From Candidatus Elarobacter sp. (GTDB lineage Bacteria > Vulcanimicrobiota > Vulcanimicrobiia > Vulcanimicrobiales > Vulcanimicrobiaceae), in contig JASLGJ010000187.1 in the NCBI GenBank assembly GCA_030150085.1, positions 1-13,281 on the forward strand: a stretch of 13,281 nucleotides of DNA, read 5' to 3'. Within the stretch, counting starts at the first letter, position 1. Each line of letters begins with the position of its first letter. The notes beneath the pieces were generated by a model. The model searched no databases and was not told the origin of the DNA. It was given only the letters and a program-made list of their open reading frames with translations. A program made the position numbers and the translations under genes. Positions 6,485 to 13,281 of the stretch are shown here, piece after piece.

Positions 6485-8055
6485 GCCTCGACGTCACGGC
6501 GCTCGCGGTCTTCGTCTTCTTCTTCCTGCTGGTGACGGTGCTGGGCTTCTTCGCCGCGCGCTGGAAAGCTGGCGACCTGGCGCAGATCAACGAGTGGGGC
6601 TTGGCCGGGCGGCAGTTCGGCACGCTGATCACCTGGTTTTTGATCGGCGGCGACTTCTACACCGCCTACACCGTCATCGCGGTGCCGGCGGCGGTGTTCG
6701 GGACCGGCGCAGCGGGCTTCTTCGCGCTGCCCTACACGATCGTGGTCTATCCGTTCGTCTACATGACGATGCCGCGGCTGTGGAACGTCTGCAAGAAGCA
6801 CGGCTTCGTCACCCCGGCCGACTTCGTGTTCGGGCGCTACGGCAGCAAGACGCTGGCGCTGATGGTGGCGATCACCGGCATCCTCGCGGTGCTGCCCTAC
6901 ATCGCGCTGCAGCTGGTCGGGATGCAGGTCGTGATCGGCGCGATGGGCGTGGGCGGGAGCGGGCTGGCCAACGACCTCCCGCTGATCGTGGCGTTCCTCA
7001 TCCTGGCGGCCTACACGTACACCAGCGGCCTGCGCGCGCCGGCCATGATCGCCTTCGTCAAGGACGCGATGATCTACGTGACCGTGATCGTCGCGGTGAT
7101 CGTGATCCCGCTCAAGCTGGGCGGCCTGGGGCACGTCATCGACCTGGCCCAAGCCGCGTACGCCGCGCGTCCGCCCGACGCGCCCAAGGCCAACGTGATC
7201 CTCCAGCCGGGCGGCTATTGGGCCTTCAGCACGCTCGCGCTCGGCTCGGCGCTCGCGGGCTTCCTCTACCCGCACACCATCACCAGCATCCTGTCCTCGG
7301 CGCGGGGCGACGTGGTGCGCCGCAACGCGGTGTTCCTGCCGGCCTACACGTTCCTGCTCGGGCTGATCGCGCTGCTGGGCTACATGGCGCTGGCGGCGGG
7401 GATCAAGCCGGGCTCGCCCAACTTGGCCGTGCCGCTGCTGTTCCGGGCCATGTTCCCCTCGTGGTTCGTCGGCTTCGCCTTCGCTGCGATCGCGATCGCC
7501 GCGCTCGTCCCGGCCGCGATCATGTCGATCGCCGCGGCCAACCTGTGGACCCGCAACATCTACAAGGCGTACATCAATCCGCGGGCGACCGACGGGCAGG
7601 AGTCGCGCCAGGCCAAGAACGTCTCGCTGGTGGTCAAGATCTTCGCGCTGGGCTTCATCATCTTTCTGCCGACCCAGTACGCGATCAACCTGCAGCTGCT
7701 GGGCGGGGTGTGGATCCTGCAAACCTTACCGGCGATCATCTTCGGGCTGTACACGCGCTGGTTCCACCACCTGGCGCTGTTCTGGGGCTGGCTGATCGCG
7801 ATGCTGCTCGGCACCAGCCTGGCGCTGGCGCAAGGGCTCAAGTCGACCTATCCGATCCACCTCGGTGGGACGACGATCACGGCCTACATCGCGGTCGAGG
7901 TGCTGGCGGTGAACCTGCTCGTCGCGCTGGTGCTGACGCCGCTGTTCGACCGGGCCGGCATCCGGCGCGGCCCCGACGTCACCGCGGGCGACCACTACGA
8001 GGACGAGGCCGAAGCGGTGCCGACCACCACGCTGGGCACGCGCGTGCCGGCCTAG
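6481..8055 (+). CDS. Sodium:solute symporter, MctP-like monocarboxylate permease
   Basis: A 524-residue polytopic inner-membrane transporter of the SSS family, with about 13 hydrophobic segments from residue 5 to 490 and a short acidic cytoplasmic tail (about 491-524). The segment NEWGLAGRQFGTLITWFLIG (37-56), followed by GDFYTAYTVIAVPA (57-70), is characteristic of the MctP/YhjB subgroup. That subgroup carries lactate, pyruvate, acetate or related monocarboxylates with Na+ or H+. The later AAIMSIAAANLWTRNIYK (345-362) matches the helix that carries the sodium site in this family. The gene starts within the DUF3311 stop (ATGA), with AAGG at 6470-6473 seven bases upstream. Substrate is inferred from subgroup, not shown; amino acids such as alanine are also possible. 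Confidence 0.9.
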   Translation: MSLDVTALAVFVFFFLLVTVLGFFAARWKAGDLAQINEWGLAGRQFGTLITWFLIGGDFYTAYTVIAVPAAVFGTGAAGFFALPYTIVVYPFVYMTMPRLWNVCKKHGFVTPADFVFGRYGSKTLALMVAITGILAVLPYIALQLVGMQVVIGAMGVGGSGLANDLPLIVAFLILAAYTYTSGLRAPAMIAFVKDAMIYVTVIVAVIVIPLKLGGLGHVIDLAQAAYAARPPDAPKANVILQPGGYWAFSTLALGSALAGFLYPHTITSILSSARGDVVRRNAVFLPAYTFLLGLIALLGYMALAAGIKPGSPNLAVPLLFRAMFPSWFVGFAFAAIAIAALVPAAIMSIAAANLWTRNIYKAYINPRATDGQESRQAKNVSLVVKIFALGFIIFLPTQYAINLQLLGGVWILQTLPAIIFGLYTRWFHHLALFWGWLIAMLLGTSLALAQGLKSTYPIHLGGTTITAYIAVEVLAVNLLVALVLTPLFDRAGIRRGPDVTAGDHYEDEAEAVPTTTLGTRVPA

Positions 8056-8129
8056 TCCCCGCGCGTGCGCGGCGGCACGCACGGAGCGGCGGCGCAGGGG
8101 TGCTCGCGACGGCGCCGGTATCGACCCGT
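8056..8129. other. Symporter-peptidase spacer with GC hairpin
   Basis: GCGTGC (8063-8068) pairs exactly with GCACGC (8075-8080) across a six-base loop, starting seven bases after the symporter stop. There is no T-run, so it is not a standard intrinsic terminator. It could shield the 3' end of the DUF3311-symporter message or act with Rho. Whether the peptidase gene is co-transcribed with the symporter is undecided. Confidence 0.25.
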
Positions 8130-10184
8130 ATGCCGTTCCGCTCCCGCCTCGGTCTGCTCGCCGTGTGGCTGGCCGCCGCGCTCGCCGTGCCGCCCGTCAT
8201 CTGCGCCGCCGCCACGCCGCCCACGCGGCCGGCGCCGCTGCCGGTCACACCGCCCACGCCGAACGTGGTCGCGCCGCTGCCGTTCGAGCAGATCGCGAGC
8301 GAGCTGAGCGCGGTGCACCAGTTCACGCAAGTCGCGCTCTCGCCCGACGGCACCCGCTTCGCCTACGCGCAGACCGTGCGCGAGCACAGCTCGATCCGCC
8401 TGGCCCAGGTGGCCAAGCCCGCGCTGACCGTGCCGGTCACGGCCTGCCCCGGCAAGACCTGCGAGGAGAGCGACTTCCGCTGGTCGCCCGACGGCAACCA
8501 GCTCGTCTTCGTGACGAACGACGCGAAGGGCCAGGGCCAGCTCGCGGTCGTGGGCGGGCTGGGCGGGCGCGCGCGCGTCCTGACCCATGCGGCCGGGCCG
8601 GTCTCGACCCCGCGCTGGTCGCCCGACGGCACGAAGATCGCGTTCCTGTACTCCCCCGGCGCGCCCAAGACGCCCAGCCCCCTCAACCCCTCGACGCCCG
8701 ACGCGGGCGTGGTCGGCACGACCGTCTACGAGCAGCGCCTGGCGGTCGTCCCCGCCGAGGGCGGCCCGATCCGCCTGCTCGGGCCCAAGGACCACACCGT
8801 CTACGAGTACGACTGGTCGCCCGACGGCACGCACGTCGCGGCGACCGCCGCGCACGGCAACGGCGACGCGAACTGGTGGGTCGCGCAGCTCTACCTGCTC
8901 GACGCGAAAGGCACCGCCGCGCGCGCGATCCACAAGCCCGAGCTGCAGATCGCCTCGCCGCGCTACTCCGGCGACGGCAAGCAGATCGCGTACATCGGCG
9001 GGATCATGAGCGACGAGGCGATCACCGGCGGCGACGTGTACGTGCTGCCCGCCACCGGCGGCCCGGCGACGAACGTCACGCCCGAGCTCAAGGCCTCGGT
9101 GACGACCATCGCCTGGGACGCCGCGGGCGACATCCTCGCCACGGAGCTGGCCGGCGGCCGCAGCGTGATCGCGCGCATCGACCCCGCCGCGCGCACCCAG
9201 AAGCAGCTCTGGAGCGGCGAGGAGACGATCTACGCGCGCGGCTTCGCCGCGCTCGCCCCGGGCGACGAAGGGCTGTCGGTCTCGCGCGACGGCAAGCTCT
9301 CGGCGACGATCCGCCAGTCGATCACCGCGCCGCCCGAAGTGGCGCTGGGGCAGATCGGCGCGCTGCACGACGTCACCGACGCCAACGCCAAGCTGCCGCG
9401 CCTGACCGGGCGGGCGCGCAACCTCGTGTGGAAGAGCGACGGCGCGAACGTGCAGGGCTGGCTGGTGTTTCCGCCCGGGGTGCAGGCCGGCAAGACGTAC
9501 CCGCTCGTGACCTTGGTGCACGGCGGGCCGGCCTACGCGCAGTACCCGATGTACCCCAGCGGGCCGGACGCGTTCCTGGCCGTGCTCGCGGCGCGCGGCA
9601 ACATCGTGTTCGCGCCCAACCCGCGCGGCAGCTACGGCCAAGGCGAGGCCTTCACCCGCGCCAACGTCAAGGACTTCGGCTACGGCGACCTGCGCGACAT
9701 CCTGGCCGGGCTGGACGCGGTCGCCACCACGGTCCACGTCGATCCCAGGCGGGTCGGCATCTTCGGCTGGAGCTACGGCGGCTACATGACCATGTGGGCC
9801 GTCACCCAGACCGACCGCTTCCGGGCCGCCGTGGCGGGCGCCGGGCTGTCGGACTGGCTCTCGTACTACGGCACCAACGACATCGACACGTGGATGATCC
9901 CCTACTTCGGGGCCAGCGTCTACGACGACCCGGCGGTGTACGCGCGCAGCTCGCCGATCAACTTCGTCAAGAAGGCCAAGACGCCGATGCTGCTCGTGCA
10001 CGGCGACCGCGACGCCGAGGTGCCGGTCACGCAGTCCTACGAGTACTGGCACGCGCTCAAGGAATTCGGCGTGCCGACGGAGCTGGTGATCTATCCCGGC
10101 GAAGGGCACGAGTTCTCCAAGCCCGCCGACCAGCGCGACGTCGCGCAGCGCATCGCCGGCTGGTTCGAGCGCCACCTGCGCTAG
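8130..10184 (+). CDS. Exported S9 family peptidase (prolyl oligopeptidase / dipeptidyl-peptidase type)
   Basis: A 684-residue serine peptidase. An N-terminal signal sequence (MPFRSRLGLLAVWLAAALAV, likely cut after about residue 28 at an AAA site) is followed by a proline-rich linker (29-50). A TolB/WD-like beta-propeller comes next, with SPDG or related blade motifs at 71, 119, 164, 230 and 280. The alpha/beta-hydrolase domain covers about 430-684. The catalytic triad is intact: S548 in GWSYGG, D628 in HGDRDAEVP and H660 in GEGHEF. The oxyanion-region HGGP is at 464-467. Such enzymes cleave short peptides, often after proline or other residues, in the periplasm or outside the cell. The ATG is chosen because it begins the signal peptide; no Shine-Dalgarno site is visible. 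It follows the symporter by 74 bases on the same strand. Substrate preference cannot be read. Confidence 0.93.
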   Translation: MPFRSRLGLLAVWLAAALAVPPVICAAATPPTRPAPLPVTPPTPNVVAPLPFEQIASELSAVHQFTQVALSPDGTRFAYAQTVREHSSIRLAQVAKPALTVPVTACPGKTCEESDFRWSPDGNQLVFVTNDAKGQGQLAVVGGLGGRARVLTHAAGPVSTPRWSPDGTKIAFLYSPGAPKTPSPLNPSTPDAGVVGTTVYEQRLAVVPAEGGPIRLLGPKDHTVYEYDWSPDGTHVAATAAHGNGDANWWVAQLYLLDAKGTAARAIHKPELQIASPRYSGDGKQIAYIGGIMSDEAITGGDVYVLPATGGPATNVTPELKASVTTIAWDAAGDILATELAGGRSVIARIDPAARTQKQLWSGEETIYARGFAALAPGDEGLSVSRDGKLSATIRQSITAPPEVALGQIGALHDVTDANAKLPRLTGRARNLVWKSDGANVQGWLVFPPGVQAGKTYPLVTLVHGGPAYAQYPMYPSGPDAFLAVLAARGNIVFAPNPRGSYGQGEAFTRANVKDFGYGDLRDILAGLDAVATTVHVDPRRVGIFGWSYGGYMTMWAVTQTDRFRAAVAGAGLSDWLSYYGTNDIDTWMIPYFGASVYDDPAVYARSSPINFVKKAKTPMLLVHGDRDAEVPVTQSYEYWHALKEFGVPTELVIYPGEGHEFSKPADQRDVAQRIAGWFERHLR

Positions 10185-10283
10185 CACGCCTTCGCCCAGC
10201 GGCTCCGGGTCGCACGCGGTCCGATTCGGGAATGAGTCCGGTCCCCGGTGAACCATCGACGGCTCCGAGTCCGACATCACGAC

Positions 10284-12014
10284 ATGAACCCCGACGTTCG
10301 CAGGGCGGGCGCGGCGAGGCAGAGGCACTCGATGGCCGCGGTGCTCGCGGCTGCCGCGCTCGCGGTCAGAATGGGCGGTGGATGCGTGCCGGCACAGCGG
10401 CCCTCATCGATCCATGCCCCGGCAGTTCATCGGCCGCGGGGGACTCAGCGGCCGCTGGTGATCGCCGCCGATCCAGCACGCCCGGTGCTGGCCGGGACCA
10501 TCGGCACGATCGTCGAGCGAGCCGCCGAACGGGTCGAGTTGCTGGTCGCCGTTCACGCTCAGGACACGGTGGCGGCGAATGCCGATGCGACCGCGGCGCT
10601 GACCGCGCTACTGCGGCGCATCGTGCCCGAGGCGGTAATCTTCGCCAGGCCGACCGAGGCTCTCGGCAGGTGGAGTGGGGACACCAACGGCGGACCCTAC
10701 GGCGGGTTCGTCCGGGTCGCGATACCTGGCCGGGTGGACGACACGGGCCTGCGCGAACTGACCGGCCGCATCGCGGCGGCGGTCGGCAACCTGAATTACC
10801 GCGACCCGGTGTCGACCGGCCGCATCGTCGCCGTCGGTCATGGTTATGCGACCTGCGCGCCGTTCGATTCGCTGGCGACGACCGCGGCTGAGGAGGGAGT
10901 TCGCGTGCTCGTCCGCGCGCTCGGCGCGCCGGCCGGCGCGGTGTCGATCCTCGACCAGACCCACCCGCCGCTGTTCATCGACGGACCACCCCCGGAGCAG
11001 CCGCTGTGCGGAGCGGACGAGCACCTGGAGTTTCCGGCCGGCGTGGCGTGGCCCGCTAGCACGGTCTTCGCGGACCGCCGCACGTACGCGTTCGCCCAGC
11101 CGCTTCGCTTCGCGGCGCTTCCGCCGCGCGCAGATATCGGAACCGTGCCGGACGAGTGGGCGCCGCCGCAGAGCCCACTGCTGCGTCTTCGCCTGCGGGC
11201 CGACCTGCCGTTGCTGACGATCGAAGGCCACGCGCCCGCGCTGCATGCTGATGCGGTCGGGCGGGTTGCGTCCGTCGCCCGCTGTGAAGGGGAGTCCGGC
11301 GCGGTCGTGCGCGCGCTGGCCGACGCCGCGGCGCGGGCGCAGCGCGTTGCCGCCGCGCTCGGGGGCAGGGCTGACGTCACCCACCCGGTCGCCGCGCTGC
11401 TCGCCCGCGGCGATCCGCTCGATTGGTGCGCGAATGGCGGTCCGCTGCAAACCTCGGAGACGAACGAGGTCGTGGTGCAGGTCTCGTTCGCGCTTGCCGT
11501 CCCTGCGCTGCGCGCGCCGCGCTCAGCCCCGTCGCCCGAGCCGGCGAGCACCGCGGAATCCGAGCCGGCCGCCGACTACCCGCAGGCGGCGTTCAGCGGC
11601 GAGGCGCTGCGCGAACGCGATGCCGCGCCGCAGAGCGCGTTGCGGCGCGACGCCTGCACGGCTGCTGCCGACGCCCTCGCGCGTGACGCGATCCACGCCG
11701 CCGCCGCTCGAGCGCACGCTCCACGGGGCGTGCGGCTCGTGGCGATCGACCTGTACGGTCCGTACGCCGCGGGCGGGACATGTCAGGCCGGGATGGGCGC
11801 CCGGCCCGCGGGCGTGGGCTCGGTGACGATTCCGCCCGTCCGGCTCGTTGTGCGCGCACGCGTCTCCTACGGCGCGCTCGAGCTCCCGCGTCAGGACGTG
11901 AGCGACGGCGTGACGCCGAGATCGGCGAGCGCCGCGCCCGCGATGGCACGCTCGGCCTCGTCGTCGGAGCGCAGCGCGCGCTCGAACACCGGGCGCCCGT
12001 CGAGGTGGCGGTAG
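10284..12014 (+). CDS. Unrecognised, probably exported protein with three Cys-paired repeats and weak SIMPL (DUF541)-like character
   Basis: 576 residues from the ATG at 10284. A GTG at 10248 and an ATG at 10332 are in-frame alternatives; the latter has AGAGG six bases upstream. The N terminus has a basic stretch, then MAAVLAAAALAV, like a signal peptide; Cys34 follows GGG but not a proper lipobox. Residues about 70-225 resemble a SIMPL domain by pattern: strands, then an Ala-rich helix ending in LG, then a strand. Three units follow one plan: Cys, Ala-rich helix, strand, a loop with a second Cys, and a final hydrophobic strand. The Cys pairs are 191/242, 334/382 and 458/500; the final strands lie near 267-279, 395-407 and 519-532. 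A Pro/Ser/Glu-rich linker (about 414-435) separates units two and three. Wobble positions look less uniformly G/C than in neighbours. The last 40 or so residues are antisense to the facing gene. Function unknown. Confidence 0.65.
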   Translation: MNPDVRRAGAARQRHSMAAVLAAAALAVRMGGGCVPAQRPSSIHAPAVHRPRGTQRPLVIAADPARPVLAGTIGTIVERAAERVELLVAVHAQDTVAANADATAALTALLRRIVPEAVIFARPTEALGRWSGDTNGGPYGGFVRVAIPGRVDDTGLRELTGRIAAAVGNLNYRDPVSTGRIVAVGHGYATCAPFDSLATTAAEEGVRVLVRALGAPAGAVSILDQTHPPLFIDGPPPEQPLCGADEHLEFPAGVAWPASTVFADRRTYAFAQPLRFAALPPRADIGTVPDEWAPPQSPLLRLRLRADLPLLTIEGHAPALHADAVGRVASVARCEGESGAVVRALADAAARAQRVAAALGGRADVTHPVAALLARGDPLDWCANGGPLQTSETNEVVVQVSFALAVPALRAPRSAPSPEPASTAESEPAADYPQAAFSGEALRERDAAPQSALRRDACTAAADALARDAIHAAAARAHAPRGVRLVAIDLYGPYAAGGTCQAGMGARPAGVGSVTIPPVRLVVRARVSYGALELPRQDVSDGVTPRSASAAPAMARSASSSERSARSNTGRPSRWR

Positions 12015-12610
12015 AGCGCCAGCGCGGCCAGCACGGCCCGGCGGTGCGCGGCATCGGGCTCCTCGTCGTAGGCCTGCAGCAGCAGCGGCACGCCCCACGG
12101 CGCGCGCACCAGCCCCAAGTCGCGAATCAGCCCTAGCCGCGCCGAGTCATCCAGCGCACCGCTGCGCGGCGCGAACCGCTTCGCCCAGCACACTTCCGTT
12201 GTGGCCGGGGTTCGCACGGGTTCCGGCTGGTCAGCCGACTCCGCTCGGGTCGTGCGCTGTGCTTCGGCAACGCCGGCCGACCCGGTCGCGGCGTCCATGT
12301 CGCGCGGCGAGGGCGGCTCGTCCGGTGCGGGCTCCGCCTGCTCCAGCACGGACTCGGGTTCGGGCTCCGGCTCTAGCGTGGCTTCCGGCTCGTGAACCAC
12401 CGGGCGCGGCGCGACGCCCACCAGCGGCAAGTCCGCTTCGAGCACGGCGGCGCGCTCGATCGGCACCGGCTCGCTGACGATGCCGTCGTCCGCGTCGTAC
12501 GGCGCGCTCGCCGCGACGGGCACGGGCCGGCGGCGCGCCGCGACGAGCAGCCCGATGCCGAGCACGATCACGACCACCGCCGCGACGGCGAGCGCGGGCA
12601 CGAGGTTCAT
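11891..12610 (-). CDS. Membrane-anchored protein with HEAT-like C-terminal domain, unknown function
   Basis: 239 residues. One transmembrane helix (about 4-25) is followed by RRR at 26-28, which by the positive-inside rule puts the bulk of the protein in the cytoplasm. A long low-complexity linker (about 35-140), rich in Glu, Pro and Ala and including EPEPEPE (80-86), leads to a compact helical domain (about 145-235). That domain looks like two or three HEAT-type repeats, for example GVPLLLQAYDEEPDAAHRRA and GRPVFERALRSDDEAERAIA. AGGA (12618-12621, minus strand) lies seven bases before the ATG and overlaps the stop of the upstream gene, so the pair is translated as a unit. HEAT-like domains usually bind other proteins. 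The 3' end overlaps the facing gene by 124 bases. Confidence 0.75.
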   Translation of the reverse strand: MNLVPALAVAAVVVIVLGIGLLVAARRRPVPVAASAPYDADDGIVSEPVPIERAAVLEADLPLVGVAPRPVVHEPEATLEPEPEPESVLEQAEPAPDEPPSPRDMDAATGSAGVAEAQRTTRAESADQPEPVRTPATTEVCWAKRFAPRSGALDDSARLGLIRDLGLVRAPWGVPLLLQAYDEEPDAAHRRAVLAALALYRHLDGRPVFERALRSDDEAERAIAGAALADLGVTPSLTS

Positions 12611-12617
12611 GCGCGCG

Positions 12618-12621
12618 TCCT
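12618..12621 (-). promoter_or_regulatory. Ribosome binding site overlapping the upstream stop
   Basis: AGGA on the minus strand, sharing bases with the TAG stop of the upstream gene (12620-12622) and seven bases from the ATG at 12610. It supports this start and a coupled two-gene unit. Confidence 0.5.
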
Positions 12622-13281
12622 ACGCCGGCGCGTGCTGCTGCGCGGCCAGCGCTTCGACCAGCGCCTCGCGCTCGGCGTCCAGGCGCGGGTCGACCGGCTC
12701 GGCGAGCGCGGCGTGGAACTCCTCGGGCGAGAGCCGGCCCATCCCCGCCAGCGTCTGCTGCAGCAGCGAGCGGTACGCGGTGAAGTCGCCCAGCGCTTCG
12801 CCGTCGCGCTCCAGCCGCGTGCCCATCACGATCGAGAGCGCGAGCCACGGCGTCGCGGTCATCAGCGGCTCGCGCTCGAGCGCGCCGACCGCCGCGCCGA
12901 GCTCGTCGTGGCGCACCGTGCCGCTCAGGCTCAGCAGACCGCCCATGTCGCTCACCGCGCCGAACCGCTCGCGGCCCAGGCTCTCGAGCACGCCGCGCAG
13001 CGAAGTCCGCAGCTCGCGCGTCTCGAGGTCCTCGGGCGCGATCTCGGGGTTCGGCAAGCGCAGCTTGATGAACAGCGCGTCGATCAGCTCGCTCATCAAT
13101 TCGCCGTGGCGGCGGAGACGCGCGCGCAGCACGCCGTCGGCGCCGTCCGCGTCGTCGGGGAAGAGCGCGCGCAGCAGCATGAGGTGGGGCAGCAGACCGG
13201 GGAAGCGCGCCTCGCGCAGGTAGGGCACCAGCCACTCCAACCGCTCGGGGCTCAGGTCGAGGTAGACCGTCTCGTCGGCGC
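12620..13281 (-). CDS. Unrecognised helical protein, 5' end beyond the window
   Basis: The open frame runs to the right edge; 219 residues and the stop are visible. A TTG at 13240 could start it, but the frame continues upstream with protein-like sequence (ETVYLDLSPERLEWLVPYLR), so the true start probably lies outside the window. The visible part is predicted all-helical, with charged amphipathic helices, no membrane segment and no signal. Examples are FPGLLPHLMLLRALFPDD, HGELMSELIDALFIKLRLP and DFTAYRSLLQQTLAGMGRL. The ending, LDAEREALVEALAAQQHAPA, could form a short coiled coil. No catalytic motif or known family is recognised. The stop lies nine bases from the start of the membrane-anchored HEAT-like gene, so the two probably act together. 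Confidence 0.75.
   Translation of the reverse strand, partial: ADETVYLDLSPERLEWLVPYLREARFPGLLPHLMLLRALFPDDADGADGVLRARLRRHGELMSELIDALFIKLRLPNPEIAPEDLETRELRTSLRGVLESLGRERFGAVSDMGGLLSLSGTVRHDELGAAVGALEREPLMTATPWLALSIVMGTRLERDGEALGDFTAYRSLLQQTLAGMGRLSPEEFHAALAEPVDPRLDAEREALVEALAAQQHAPA

Noticed and set aside
6466..7722. A 418-codon minus-strand frame opposite the symporter
   Set aside because: It is a His/Arg/Glu-rich antisense shadow of a clear membrane protein with no features of its own.
8059..8072. Palindrome CCGCGC-GT-GCGCGG after the symporter
   Set aside because: A two-base loop cannot close such a stem, and alternating GC palindromes arise easily here; the overlapping GCGTGC/GCACGC hairpin is the more plausible structure.
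10200..10271. Direct repeat CGGCTCCGRGTC at 10200-10211 and 10260-10271, exactly 60 bases apart
   Set aside because: Only 12 bases with one mismatch, in GC-rich DNA where such matches are frequent; no further copies or flanking structure.
8052..10328. A 758-codon minus-strand open frame opposite the S9 peptidase, and a 908-codon plus-strand frame over the same area
   Set aside because: The peptidase has a signal peptide, blade motifs and an intact triad in its own frame; these others are compositional shadows.

Overview
The window is high-GC (by eye about 70%) bacterial DNA, dense with protein genes and with no RNA gene, insertion sequence, phage gene or CRISPR array that I can see. Signal-peptide-like N termini, a polyprenyl-phosphate sugar transferase and a probable lipoprotein point to a free-living bacterium with an active envelope. 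Nothing in the window fixes the phylum. The gene mix and the weak or absent Shine-Dalgarno sites would suit an environmental high-GC lineage such as Eremiobacterota (WPS-2), but that is only an impression.

Layout, left to right. (1) Positions 1-93, minus strand: the first 31 codons of a probable lipoprotein that runs out of the window. (2) 255-3001: two exopolysaccharide-type genes facing each other, a GT4 glycosyltransferase (+) and a membrane-bound initiating sugar-phosphate transferase (-), with a hairpin terminator between them. (3) 3002-3227: a divergent control region with an AT-rich island, a nested inverted repeat and a repeated T-G tract. (4) 3228-5143: a two-gene unit, an SDR oxidoreductase followed after 11 bases by a free-standing catalytic half of cobalamin-independent methionine synthase. 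(5) 5195-6199, minus strand: a protein made of about seven HAF-type repeats that lacks the expected secretion signal. (6) 6287-8055: a DUF3311 small membrane protein overlapping an MctP-like sodium:solute symporter, a recognised two-part monocarboxylate uptake arrangement. (7) 8130-10184: an exported S9 prolyl-oligopeptidase-type peptidase with an intact catalytic triad. (8) 10284-12014: an unrecognised, probably exported, cysteine-paired repeat protein with weak SIMPL (DUF541)-like character. (9) 11891-13281, minus strand: a two-gene unit of unknown function, a partial all-helical protein followed by a membrane-anchored protein with a HEAT-like C-terminal domain.

No single pathway links the whole window. 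The firm functional groupings are the polysaccharide pair, the SDR/MetE-like pair, the DUF3311/symporter pair and the terminal two-gene unit of unknowns. The most unusual items are the threefold cysteine-paired architecture of the 10284-12014 protein, its antisense overlap with the gene facing it, and the secretion-signal-less HAF protein. I see no convincing evidence of a defence system or a wholly new multi-gene system.
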